Shown here piece after piece: positions 28,264-36,373 of a stretch of 64,000 nt of DNA; position 1 is the first letter of the stretch, and each line of letters opens with the position of its first letter. The DNA is taken from the NCBI GenBank assembly GCA_028724545.1, contig JAQYCU010000039.1:62001-126000 (forward strand), given 5' to 3'. This stretch comes from a bacterium. GTDB lineage: Bacteria; Bacillota; Clostridia; Lachnospirales; Lachnospiraceae. The position numbers and the translations under genes were made by a program. A model generated the notes under the pieces. It was given only the letters and a program-made list of their open reading frames with translations, ran no database searches and had not been told where the DNA came from.

Positions 28264-28473
28264 GGCATGTGATAAAACAGAGTTTCCTGCAGTAGCACGC
28301 GGTCTTACCGGTGCAGCGATTGTGGATGGCATGTGATAAAACAGAGTTTCCTACAGCAGCACGCTCTCGCTTGGAAACAAACACAGTGGTGCGTAAGTTG
28401 GCAAAATACGCCAACTAAGCACCAGTGCTTGTTTGACAGCTGCTTTTAGGAAACTTTGTTTTTATCACAGCCC
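28264..28473. mobile_element. MITE-like palindromic element plus solo left arm
   Basis: A near-complete 146-nt palindrome at 28328-28473: outer arms GGCATGTGATAAAA and the complement of TTTTTATCACAGCCC, continuing through GAGTTTCCTA/TAGGAAACTT, then inner stems AAACAA/TTGTTT, TGGTGC/GCACCA and AGTTGGC/GCCAACT around an AAAATAC loop. A second copy of only the left arm (37 bases, two mismatches) lies at 28264-28300, 64 bases upstream. No reading frame is inside. The terminal inverted repeats and solo arm suggest a miniature inverted-repeat element or a folded repeat family, inserted between the unknown operon and infC; it could also serve as the operon's terminator. Confidence 0.65.
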
Positions 28474-28674
28474 ATTTACAAAGTGGGTGCTTGGCGAAAA
28501 TCTTTCTCCTGGCGTATGGTTTTCTGTAAGCCGATTGGATTTTTAACTCTATTTTTGCTTTGGCACAGGTTGGTTTGACTATAAATGTTATTAAAGGGAA
28601 AGAATTGATTTCGACAAAAACAAAAAAACGAAAATAAAAATATGAAAAGCAAAAACAAAAATTCAAAAAATATC

Positions 28675-28703
28675 TTGACAAATTATATTTCAGATGATAA
28701 AAT
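28675..28703 (+). promoter_or_regulatory. SigmaA promoter of infC-rpmI-rplT
   Basis: TTGACA (28675-28680), 17-base spacer, TAAAAT (28698-28703). The 200 bases between the palindromic element and this promoter are A/T-rich and show nothing else I can name. Confidence 0.88.
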
Positions 28704-28709
28704 TGTTTT

Positions 28710-28845
28710 TGCTGTGTAAACAGAACAAGTAGAGTTTATCCACTCTCACCTTAGCACGAGTAAGTGACTTGGGTTTCTATTGATGAAGATATTATGATGA
28801 TGTATTCTCAAAACGTGGATGGCTTTACTATCCACGTTTTTTTAG
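28710..28845 (+). promoter_or_regulatory. Ribosomal protein L20 leader (attenuator)
   Basis: About 135-nt untranslated leader of infC. It contains the conserved-looking stretch GAGTTTATCCACTCTCACC and GTGACTTGGGTTTC, typical of the Firmicutes L20 leader, and ends in an intrinsic terminator: ACGTGGAT (28813-28820) pairs with ATCCACGT (28830-28837), followed by seven T. In this family excess L20 binds the leader and favours the terminator, shutting off infC-rpmI-rplT. Confidence 0.85.
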
Positions 28846-28875
28846 TAAAATATCAATATTTGGAGGTGCACGACC

Positions 28876-29382
28876 ATTAGTGAGTTAATGATTAATGAAA
28901 AAATTAGAGACAAGGAAATCCGTTTGATTGGTCAGGATGGAGAGCAGTTAGGCATTATGTCAGCGAAAGAAGCGATGAAACTTGCCAGAGAAGCAGAACT
29001 GGATTTAGTAAAGATTGCTCCTACGGCAAAGCCACCTGTATGCAAGATTATTGATTACGGAAAATACCGTTATGAAATGGCTCGAAAAGAAAAAGAAGCA
29101 AAGAAAAAACAGAGAACGACGGAAGTAAAAGAAGTTCGTCTTTCACCAAATATTGATACAAATGATTTGAATACAAAAGCAAATCAGGCCAGAAAATTTG
29201 TTTCCAAAGGAGATAAAGTAAAAGTCACATTACGTTTCCGTGGACGCGAAATGGCACATGTGAATTACAGCAAGCAGATTTTGGACAGTTTCTATGAAAA
29301 ACTGGAAGATGTTGCTGTTATTGACAAGGCTCCAAAGATGGAAGGAAGAAGCATGGTTATGTTTCTTTCACAAAAACGCTAG
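28876..29382 (+). CDS. infC: Translation initiation factor IF-3, ATT start
   Basis: 168 residues if read from ATT at 28876. GGAGGTG (28862-28868) lies seven bases before this ATT, while the first ATG in frame (28888) would be 19 bases away, too far. IF-3 genes are known for AUU starts that IF-3 itself discriminates against. The protein has the family pattern: N-domain INEKIRDKEIRLIG with VKIAPTAKPPVCKIIDYGKY, a Lys-rich linker, and a C-domain with RLSPNIDTNDL and VTLRFRGREM. IF-3 binds the 30S subunit and checks start codon pairing. First gene of infC-rpmI-rplT. Confidence 0.95.
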   Translation: MSELMINEKIRDKEIRLIGQDGEQLGIMSAKEAMKLAREAELDLVKIAPTAKPPVCKIIDYGKYRYEMARKEKEAKKKQRTTEVKEVRLSPNIDTNDLNTKANQARKFVSKGDKVKVTLRFRGREMAHVNYSKQILDSFYEKLEDVAVIDKAPKMEGRSMVMFLSQKR

Positions 29383-29462
29383 TAAAGGTTGTCTGTGTTT
29401 ATAGACAAGTCTTTCAAAAGGAATTTATTCCTAAATATAGAATCTAAATGATTCAAAAACAG

Positions 29463-29479
29463 TACCGGCAGTGCCGGTA
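29463..29479 (+). promoter_or_regulatory. Hairpin between infC and rpmI
   Basis: TACCGGCA (29463-29470) and TGCCGGTA (29472-29479) are perfect 8-base complements with a one-base centre, 34 bases before the rpmI start. A second hairpin, TTGTCT with AGACAA, lies just after infC (about 29388-29408). Possibly mRNA processing or translational control; no T tract follows. Confidence 0.45.
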
Positions 29480-29512
29480 GTACAGATAGAAAGGTTAAGG
29501 AGGAAATTTATT

Positions 29513-29713
29513 ATGCCAAAAATGAAAACAAAACGTGCAGCAGCAAAGCGTTTCAAAACAACAGGAACAGGTAAGCTGATGAAGATGAATGCTAACACAA
29601 GCCATATCTTAAACAAGAAGACAACAAAGAGAAAGAGAAATCTTAGAAAAGCAGTTCCAGTAGATGAGTCAAATGTTAAGATGATGAAGAGATTATTACC
29701 ATATTCTAAATAA
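29513..29713 (+). CDS. rpmI: 50S ribosomal protein L35
   Basis: 66 residues, starting [15 protein letters not shown], strongly basic, full family length. AAGGAGG lies upstream of the ATG at 29513; the frame is open upstream but only this start fits the family N-terminus. Binds 23S rRNA in the large subunit. Middle gene of infC-rpmI-rplT, 19 bases before rplT. Confidence 0.97.
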   Translation: MPKMKTKRAAAKRFKTTGTGKLMKMNANTSHILNKKTTKRKRNLRKAVPVDESNVKMMKRLLPYSK

Positions 29714-29732
29714 TTGAAGGAGGAAAGTAAAA

Positions 29733-30089
29733 ATGGCACGTATTAAAGGCGGTTTAAATGCAAAGAAAAAACACAATAGAGTATTAAAACTTGCAAAAGG
29801 ATACAGAGGAGCAAGATCAAAACAGTACAGAGTAGCAAAGCAGTCTGTTATGAGAGCGCTTACATCTTCTTTTGCAGGAAGAAAAGAAAGAAAAAGACAG
29901 TTCAGAAGATTATGGATTGCGCGTATTAACGCAGCAGCTCGTCTTAATGGTCTTTCATACAGCAAATTTATGTATGGTTTAAAACTTGCTGAAATCGACA
30001 TCAACAGAAAGATGCTTTCTGAAATGGCTATCAGCGATCCAGAAGGATTTGCAGCACTTGTAGAAGTTGCAAAGTCAAAACTTGCATAA
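29733..30089 (+). CDS. rplT: 50S ribosomal protein L20
   Basis: 118 residues, the normal length, with [20 protein letters not shown] and [20 protein letters not shown]. Assembly protein that binds 23S rRNA early, and repressor of its own operon through the leader upstream of infC. Last gene of the operon, followed by a strong terminator. Confidence 0.98.
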   Translation: MARIKGGLNAKKKHNRVLKLAKGYRGARSKQYRVAKQSVMRALTSSFAGRKERKRQFRRLWIARINAAARLNGLSYSKFMYGLKLAEIDINRKMLSEMAISDPEGFAALVEVAKSKLA

Positions 30090-30132
30090 TAAGCAGGAGA
30101 AGTTAAAAGAGGAATCATCTTTTAAAGGATAT

Positions 30133-30167
30133 AAGAGGCGTATCTGAGGATATGCCTCTTGTTTTTT
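30133..30167 (+). terminator. Rho-independent terminator of infC operon
   Basis: Twelve-base stem AAGAGGCGTATC (30133-30144) with GATATGCCTCTT (30149-30160), one G-U pair, four-base loop, followed by GTTTTTT. Confidence 0.92.
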
Positions 30168-30220
30168 ATACATGTTTACCTGAAAAGTGTAGAGAGAAAA
30201 TGATTCAACAGAAATGGGGG

Positions 30221-30250
30221 TTGACAGAATACCATTTCATTTAGTAAGAT
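30221..30250 (+). promoter_or_regulatory. SigmaA promoter of the valS T-box leader
   Basis: TTGACA (30221-30226), 18-base spacer, TAAGAT (30245-30250), ahead of the T-box leader. Confidence 0.82.
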
Positions 30251-30256
30251 AATTTA

Positions 30257-30547
30257 AGTTATAAATCAAGTAGTCTGCTATTTGATTGATAAGAAAAATC
30301 CTGTGAAGGAGAGGAGTATGCGTAACATCCTTAAAGAGAGAGCAGTTCACTGGCTGGAAGGCTGCTTATGTGTATGTTGGGCAGAAGGTAGCTCTGGAGA
30401 TGTGATTCTGAACAGTGCATTAGTAGGAATCAACGGTTCATCCCGTTATCGATGAAAGAGATGTGTATTCTACGACAGTAGAACACACGGAAAACAAAGG
30501 TGGTACCGCGTATATTCGCCCTTTGCCGTATGGCAGAGGGCTTTTTT
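30257..30547 (+). promoter_or_regulatory. T-box riboswitch (valine) of valS
   Basis: Leader of about 290 nt. Stem I carries GAGAGGAGTATG (E-loop strand near 30312), the distal AGAGAGAG loop, and the specifier strand GAAG followed by GTA at 30388-30390, a valine codon, in the same context (GAAG-codon) as the thrS leader's ACU. The T-box AAAGGTGGTACCGCG is at 30496-30510. The terminator is GCCCTTTGCC (30518-30527) with GGCAGAGGGC (30532-30541) and six T. Uncharged tRNA-Val should permit read-through into valS. Confidence 0.94.
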
Positions 30548-30645
30548 ATTTGTATCAGGGAATTATTATAATGTCCCTGTATAATAAAAAGACATTACGC
30601 GCCAGAAGATGCGTAGTCAGACAGCAAGACAAGAAAGGAGTCATT

Positions 30646-33285
30646 ATGGCAAAAGAACTGGAAAAAAATTATAACCCGGCTGACATAGAGAAAAGAACCT
30701 ATGATAAGTGGTTGGAAAAGAAATATTTTCATGCGGAGGTAAATCGTGATAAGAAACCATTTACGATTGTAATGCCACCTCCAAATATTACAGGACAGCT
30801 TCACATGGGACATGCCCTTGACAATACATTACAGGACATTCTGATTCGTTTTAAGAGAATGCAGGGATATGAGGCACTTTGGGTACCGGGTACGGACCAT
30901 GCTTCGATTGCAACAGAGGCTAAAGTAGTAGAAAAATTAAAAGAAGAAGGCATCACGAAAGAGGAAATAGGAAGAGAAAAATTCTTAGAGCATGTCTGGG
31001 ACTGGAAAAAACAGTATGGTGGACGTATTGTAGAGCAGTTAAAGAAAATCGGTTCTTCCTGCGACTGGGACAGAGAACGTTTCACAATGGACGAAGGCTG
31101 CAGCAAGGCAGTCAAAGAAGTTTTTGTTAAATTATACAACAAAGATTTAATTTATCGTGGCGAGAGAATTATTAACTGGTGTCCAAAATGTCTGACCTCT
31201 ATTTCTGATGCAGAAGTAGAATACGAAGACCAGGCAGGACATTTCTGGCATCTGCGTTACAAGACGACAGATGGAACCGGATATATTGATTTGGCTACAA
31301 CACGTCCGGAAACTTTGCTGGGTGATACGGCAGTAGCAGTCAATCCAAAAGACGAACGATACAAAGATATGGTTGGCAAGATGCTTGATTTGCCGATTGT
31401 ACACCGTCAGATTCCGATTATTGCGGATGATTATGTTGATATGGAATTTGGTACCGGTGTTGTTAAGATTACGCCGGCGCACGACCCGAATGACTTTGAA
31501 GTAGGACTTCGCCATAACTTAGAAGTAATCAATGTTCTGACAGAAGATGCTAAAATTGTTGATGACTATCCAAAATATGCCGGAATGGACCGTTATGAAG
31601 CACGTAAGGCAATCGTGGCAGATTTGGAAGCCGAGGGAGCACTTCTGAAAACTGAGCCACATGAGCATAATGTAGGTACCTGCTACCGTTGTGGTACGAC
31701 AGTAGAGCCACGTGTATCAAAACAGTGGTTTGTTAAGATGGAAGACCTGGCAAAACCTGCGATTGAAGCCGTAAAGAAAGGGGATACCAAGTTCGTTCCA
31801 CCTCATTTTGATAAGACATACTACCACTGGTTAGAGGGCATCAGAGATTGGTGTATCTCCAGACAGCTTTGGTGGGGACACCAGATACCGGCATTTTATT
31901 GTGATGATTGTGGTGAGATGGTAGTTACCAAAGAAGATTCTGCCGTTTGTCCAAAATGTGGCAAGCCGATGCGTCAGGACCCGGATACACTGGATACCTG
32001 GTTCTCATCTGCATTGTGGCCATTCTCAACACTTGGCTGGCCGGACAAAACAGAGGAAATGGATTATTTTTATCCGACAAGCACACTTGTTACCGGTTAT
32101 GACATTATTTTCTTCTGGGTTATCCGTATGATGTTCTCCGGACTGGAGCATACAGGAGAAGTTCCGTTTAATACGGTTCTGATTCATGGCCTGGTACGTG
32201 ATTCGCAGGGACGCAAGATGAGCAAATCGCTTGGAAATGGTATTGACCCACTGGAAGTTATTGATAAATATGGTGCAGATGCCCTTCGTTTTACTCTGGT
32301 TACAGGTAATGCGCCGGGAAATGATATGCGTTTCTACTGGGAGCGTGTAGAGGCAAGCCGTAACTTTGCCAATAAAGTATGGAATGCTTCCCGTTTTATT
32401 ATGATGCATCTTGGCGACGCTGAAATTACAGAGCCGGCAAAAGAAGATTTGGAAGTAATTGATAAGTGGATTTTGTCTGCTGTTAATACACTGGCAAAAG
32501 ATGTTACCGACAATATGGAAAAATATGAACTGGGTATTGCTGTTCAGAAAATATATGACTTTATCTGGACAGAGTTCTGTGACTGGTATATCGAGCTGGT
32601 AAAACCAAGACTTTTCAAGAAGGAAGAAAATCCAAAGTCAGCTAATGCAGCATTCTGGACATTGAAGACCGTACTGATTCAGTCTTTGAAACTCCTGCAT
32701 CCGTATATGCCATTTATTACAGAAGAAATTTTCTGCACGATTCAGTCAGAAGAAGAGTCCATTATGATTTCAAACTGGCCTGAATATCAGGAGTCATGGA
32801 ACGACAGTCTGGCAGAAGAGCAGGCAGAACTGATGAAAAATCTGATTCGTGGTATCCGTAACATCCGTACAGAGATGAATGTTGTTCCTTCACGCAAGGC
32901 AAAAGTATACATTGTGGCAGATGATGATACAACGTATGAAACATTAAAGAATCTGACTGCTTCCTATGAGCATATGATTTTTGCATCAGAAGTATCCGTA
33001 CAGATGGACAAAGAAGGCATTGAAGACAATGCTGTATCTGTTGTGATTGATAAAGCGACGATTTATATGCCACTTGCCGACCTGATTGATTTTGAGAAGG
33101 AAAAAGAACGCCTGACAAAAGAGAAAAAGCGTCTGGAGGGAGAGTTAAAGCGTGTAAACGGTATGCTGAACAATGAGAAGTTTATGAGCAAGGCTCCGGA
33201 AAAGAAGATTGCAGAAGAAAAAGAAAAACTTGCAAAATACGAAAGTATGATGGCAAAAGTAGTGGAAGAACTGGCAGCGTTGTAA
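30646..33285 (+). CDS. valS: Valyl-tRNA synthetase
   Basis: 879 residues from the ATG at 30646, which has AGAAAGGAG upstream; the frame runs open through the T-box region but that part is leader. Class I synthetase: HIGH-type PPPNITGQLHMGHALDNT, a CP1 editing domain with TTRPETLLGDTAVAVNP, a Cys-zinc knuckle near CDDCGEMVVTK and CPKCGKP, KMSKS as GRKMSKSLGNGIDP, the anticodon-binding helices, and a C-terminal coiled-coil arm (about 815-879). Charges tRNA-Val and clears misactivated threonine. Followed by a long perfect terminator. Confidence 0.98.
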   Translation: MAKELEKNYNPADIEKRTYDKWLEKKYFHAEVNRDKKPFTIVMPPPNITGQLHMGHALDNTLQDILIRFKRMQGYEALWVPGTDHASIATEAKVVEKLKEEGITKEEIGREKFLEHVWDWKKQYGGRIVEQLKKIGSSCDWDRERFTMDEGCSKAVKEVFVKLYNKDLIYRGERIINWCPKCLTSISDAEVEYEDQAGHFWHLRYKTTDGTGYIDLATTRPETLLGDTAVAVNPKDERYKDMVGKMLDLPIVHRQIPIIADDYVDMEFGTGVVKITPAHDPNDFEVGLRHNLEVINVLTEDAKIVDDYPKYAGMDRYEARKAIVADLEAEGALLKTEPHEHNVGTCYRCGTTVEPRVSKQWFVKMEDLAKPAIEAVKKGDTKFVPPHFDKTYYHWLEGIRDWCISRQLWWGHQIPAFYCDDCGEMVVTKEDSAVCPKCGKPMRQDPDTLDTWFSSALWPFSTLGWPDKTEEMDYFYPTSTLVTGYDIIFFWVIRMMFSGLEHTGEVPFNTVLIHGLVRDSQGRKMSKSLGNGIDPLEVIDKYGADALRFTLVTGNAPGNDMRFYWERVEASRNFANKVWNASRFIMMHLGDAEITEPAKEDLEVIDKWILSAVNTLAKDVTDNMEKYELGIAVQKIYDFIWTEFCDWYIELVKPRLFKKEENPKSANAAFWTLKTVLIQSLKLLHPYMPFITEEIFCTIQSEEESIMISNWPEYQESWNDSLAEEQAELMKNLIRGIRNIRTEMNVVPSRKAKVYIVADDDTTYETLKNLTASYEHMIFASEVSVQMDKEGIEDNAVSVVIDKATIYMPLADLIDFEKEKERLTKEKKRLEGELKRVNGMLNNEKFMSKAPEKKIAEEKEKLAKYESMMAKVVEELAAL

Positions 33286-33321
33286 GAGGAAGTTACGAGA
33301 AAGTCAGAAAAAAGAAAATGG

Positions 33322-33359
33322 AAAAAGCCGTATGTGTAAAAGAACACATACGGCTTTTT
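33322..33359 (+). terminator. Rho-independent terminator of valS
   Basis: Sixteen-base perfect stem, from AAAAAGCCGTATGTGT (33322-33337) to its complement (33344-33359), six-base loop; the 3' arm ends in TTTTT. Because the 5' arm is A-rich it can work on both strands, for the convergent gene at 33451 as well. Confidence 0.93.
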
Positions 33360-33450
33360 GTATGAATGACGAAATCGCAAATAGCGACATCACAACGACA
33401 AATTTTGAAAATGGCAAATGGTATCATCCATTATGTCGGTAAAATATTAC

Positions 33451-34008
33451 CTACAGAAGACATTCTACAAGGATAGAATTTTCCGGAAGATAAAGTTCCG
33501 GAAGTTTGTGGTCTTCTGAGCCAAAAATCTGTTTAGCATAAAGGCTGCAGATTGCGTCATATGTTTCCTGTGAAAAACGCAAGGTCAGCATACATGCAAG
33601 GTGATTAAACAGTGTAGGTGCAACGGCATATCCCCAGTCTTCCGAATCTGCCTCATTAAATAACTTTGGAGATAACTGCAAGGTTTCACCTGTTTCTTTA
33701 TTGTCTATAAATAATTCAATATAGTTATTATCAGCGTTGATAGCGTGACGCAATATACATAATTCGTCTTCTGATGCACGAAAATGTAACTTCTGTAAGA
33801 AAGTCGGGTCAACGTTTCCGTAAGAAGTGGAAGAGTTCAGTACAAGATGGTCTCCGTCTGTCTTAATCAGCCGGATTAATTTGTCAATGCTTGACTGGCT
33901 CATAACGTCGCTATTGACTGTGTTTTTTTTGTCAGTCAGAAATCTGACTAAAGTATCGATTTCGTCCTGGCTTAATAGCGAAAAACTCGTGTTTTTACTC
34001 TGCTTCAT
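33451..34008 (-). CDS. Unknown protein with two FliM/FliY-like motifs
   Basis: 185 residues, soluble, acidic. Residues 11-20, LLSQDEIDTL, match the N-terminal LSQDEIDALL peptide of FliM and FliY, which binds phosphorylated CheY at the flagellar switch. A second copy, VMSQSSIDKLI, follows at 35-45. The rest (about 55-185) is not a FliM or FliN surface that I can recognise; it has mixed alpha/beta character. GGAGGTAGG precedes the ATG and a good promoter lies at 34043-34071, so it is monocistronic. A CheY-binding or switch-related role is inference from the motifs and the motile lifestyle. Confidence 0.7.
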   Translation of the reverse strand: MKQSKNTSFSLLSQDEIDTLVRFLTDKKNTVNSDVMSQSSIDKLIRLIKTDGDHLVLNSSTSYGNVDPTFLQKLHFRASEDELCILRHAINADNNYIELFIDNKETGETLQLSPKLFNEADSEDWGYAVAPTLFNHLACMLTLRFSQETYDAICSLYAKQIFGSEDHKLPELYLPENSILVECLL

Positions 34009-34042
34009 ATCCTACCTCCTGACATCATCATTAAGTAACTAT

Positions 34043-34071
34043 AGTATAACATTTTTTTTAGAGAGTTTCAA
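34043..34071 (-). promoter_or_regulatory. SigmaA promoter of the gene at 33451-34008
   Basis: On the reverse strand: TTGAAA (34071-34066), 17-base spacer, TATACT (34048-34043), 35 bases before the start codon. Confidence 0.8.
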
Positions 34072-34228
34072 TTAGAATTATTTTTTCTTTGACGTTTGCA
34101 GTCAGGGGCAATATTGTTCTGTATGGTTTTTGAAAAAACTTATGCTAATGCTTGCGAAATGCCCGAAAATCCTGTAAAGTATAAAGTTGAGAGAACTTTT
34201 GTGAAAATATCACAGTCTGGAGGAAAAG

Positions 34229-35635
34229 ATGAGTAAGATTAATTTGTATAATACATTAACGAAGAAGATAGAACCTTTTGTGCCAAATGTGGAGGGAAAG
34301 GTAAATTTATATACATGTGGACCTACCGTATACCATTTCGCACATATTGGCAACCTGCGAAGCTACATTATGGAAGATGTACTGGAGAAGACTTTGCGCT
34401 ATGTGGGATATGATGTCAAACGTGTTATGAACATTACGGATGTGGGGCATTTGTCAAGCGACGCAGACAGTGGAGAAGATAAGATGCTGATGGGAGCCAA
34501 GCGTGAGCATAAGAGCGTGATGGAGATTGCAGCATTTTACCGGGATGCGTTTTTTAGCGACTGTGCAAAGTTAAATATCAAAACGCCGGATGTGGTAGAG
34601 CCTGCGACAAACTGCATTCCGGAGTTTATCCATATGATTGAAACACTGATAGAGAAAGGCTATGCCTATGTTGCCGGTGGAAATGTTTATTTTGATACCA
34701 GCAAATTAGACAATTATTACGTTCTTTCCAATCAGAATGAAGAGGAACTGATGGTAGGAGCACGTGATGATGTAGAAGAAGACAGCAACAAAAGAAGCAA
34801 AACAGATTTCGTGCTGTGGTTTACAAAGTCCAAGTTTGATGACCAGGAGTTAAAATGGGATAGTCCGTGGGGAGTCGGATATCCGGGCTGGCATATTGAG
34901 TGTTCTGCCATCAGCATCAAACATCTTGGCGAGCATCTGGATATTCATTGTGGTGGTATTGATAATGTATTTCCGCACCATACAAACGAAATCGCACAGA
35001 GTGAGGCATATCTGGGACATAAATGGTGTAATTACTGGTTCCATGTACTTCATCTGAATGACAGTACGGGAAAAATGAGTAAGTCAAAAGGCGACTTCCT
35101 GACAGTTTCCCTGTTAGAGAGCAAAGGATATGACCCATTGGTATATCGTATGTTCTGCCTGCAGTCACATTACAGAAAACCACTTCTGTTTAACTATGAA
35201 GTGCTGGACAATGTGAAAGCAGCATATGAAAAATTAAAGAAAAAAGTGGCATCACTGGACAAAGAAGGCGAATTACAGCCGGAGAAAATGAATCCGTATC
35301 AGGAAGCCTTTGTGCAGGCAATAGGAAATGACATCAATACGTCACAGGCACTGACGGTTGTATATGATGTTTTGAAGGCTGATATGAATGATGCCAGCAA
35401 ATTCGCACTGATTGAGCAGTTCGACCAGGTATTGTCACTTGACCTTACACTGGAAAAACAGGAAGATACCGTTGATGAGGATTTGGCAGCATATGTAGAG
35501 GAAAAGATTGCCCAGAGAAAGGCAGCGCGTAAGGAAAAAGATTTTGCCAAAGCAGATGCAATCCGTCAGGAACTGTTAGACAAAGGAATTGAGATAAAAG
35601 ATACCAGAGAGGGAACAACCTGGAACCTGCTGTAA
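34229..35635 (+). CDS. cysS: Cysteinyl-tRNA synthetase
   Basis: 468 residues. Class I synthetase: CGPTVYHFAHIGNLRSY with the HIGN version of HIGH and the first zinc Cys, zinc ligands continued in WHIECSAI and FPHHTNEIAQSEA, and KMSKS as GKMSKSKGDF. C-terminal helical tRNA-binding region present. Charges tRNA-Cys, cytosolic. TGGAGG lies upstream of the ATG. No T-box leader is visible. It is followed 62 bases later by a Fur-family gene on the same strand. Confidence 0.97.
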   Translation: MSKINLYNTLTKKIEPFVPNVEGKVNLYTCGPTVYHFAHIGNLRSYIMEDVLEKTLRYVGYDVKRVMNITDVGHLSSDADSGEDKMLMGAKREHKSVMEIAAFYRDAFFSDCAKLNIKTPDVVEPATNCIPEFIHMIETLIEKGYAYVAGGNVYFDTSKLDNYYVLSNQNEEELMVGARDDVEEDSNKRSKTDFVLWFTKSKFDDQELKWDSPWGVGYPGWHIECSAISIKHLGEHLDIHCGGIDNVFPHHTNEIAQSEAYLGHKWCNYWFHVLHLNDSTGKMSKSKGDFLTVSLLESKGYDPLVYRMFCLQSHYRKPLLFNYEVLDNVKAAYEKLKKKVASLDKEGELQPEKMNPYQEAFVQAIGNDINTSQALTVVYDVLKADMNDASKFALIEQFDQVLSLDLTLEKQEDTVDEDLAAYVEEKIAQRKAARKEKDFAKADAIRQELLDKGIEIKDTREGTTWNLL

Positions 35636-35697
35636 ACTGTTTCGTGGCAGGAATGGTTTGAAAGTTTCAAAAAAAGCAAGAAGAAATGAGGGCTTTT

Positions 35698-36156
35698 ATG
35701 AATCGAGCAAAGACGTATCATACAAGACAGCAAAAGGCGATTTTGCAGTTTATGGAAAGTACGAATCAAAAATATATCACTGTCGGCCAGATAGCAGAAT
35801 ATCTGAAAGAGCAGGGAGAGTCTGTGGGGCTTACTACCATCTACAGACATATGGACCGTTTTTTGAAAGAAGGCATCGTACAGAAAATTGTTCTGGACGG
35901 CAACAGTGGAGCCTGCTATCAATATATCGGCAGTGAGGATGAGGCGAACCAGTTTCTTTTGAAATGTGAAGACTGTGGCAGCATTATGAATATGGATTGT
36001 GGTCATATGCAGGAACTGTATTCCCACGTTCTGGAGGAGCATCATTTTAATGTTAATCCACACAGAACGATGTTTTATGGGGTTTGTGAAAACTGCCTTT
36101 CAAAAGAAGAAATGGAGCAAAAACCTCAGAAAAAAACAAAGCAAAACAAAAAATAA
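35698..36156 (+). CDS. Fur-family metal-dependent repressor
   Basis: 152 residues from the ATG at 35698 (GAGGG five to nine bases upstream); an ATG four codons earlier at 35686 has only a weak site. N-terminal winged helix with recognition helix SVGLTTIYRHMDRFLKEG, then the dimerisation domain with CEDCG and CENC forming the structural zinc site, and histidines in CGHMQELYSHVLEEHHF. Could be Fur, Zur or PerR type; the short His-rich region does not let me choose. The Lys/Gln-rich tail is unusual but short. Probably expressed with cysS. Confidence 0.88.
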   Translation: MNRAKTYHTRQQKAILQFMESTNQKYITVGQIAEYLKEQGESVGLTTIYRHMDRFLKEGIVQKIVLDGNSGACYQYIGSEDEANQFLLKCEDCGSIMNMDCGHMQELYSHVLEEHHFNVNPHRTMFYGVCENCLSKEEMEQKPQKKTKQNKK

Positions 36157-36373
36157 CGGATAAAATTACCAAATATATCAAAATAGTGTTAAAAATCACG
36201 CTAATAGTTATAGACGAAGAAGAAAAATCTTACTATACTTGTATTTGTAAGCAGGAGCAACTGCTTAAAACTTTTGAAACCGGCAAATTTCCTGTTGTGT
36301 CATAACACATAACGCAAGGCACAAAAGAAATTTGTAGCAAGAAAATATATTTATTTCAGGAAGGAGAGTTACA

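Noticed and set aside
28234..28875. Hidden small gene or tRNA in the 640-base gap before infC
   Set aside because: No frame with a ribosome site; the gap is filled by the palindromic element, an A-rich stretch, a promoter and the L20 leader; no cloverleaf fits.
30463..30645. 61 extra N-terminal codons of valS
   Set aside because: They translate the T-box and its terminator; the ATG at 30646 has the ribosome site and matches family N-termini.
36260..36300. CcpA cre-like site (TGAAACCGGCAAAT) before the GH31 gene
   Set aside because: Only the left half matches the cre consensus; the right half fails at several positions.
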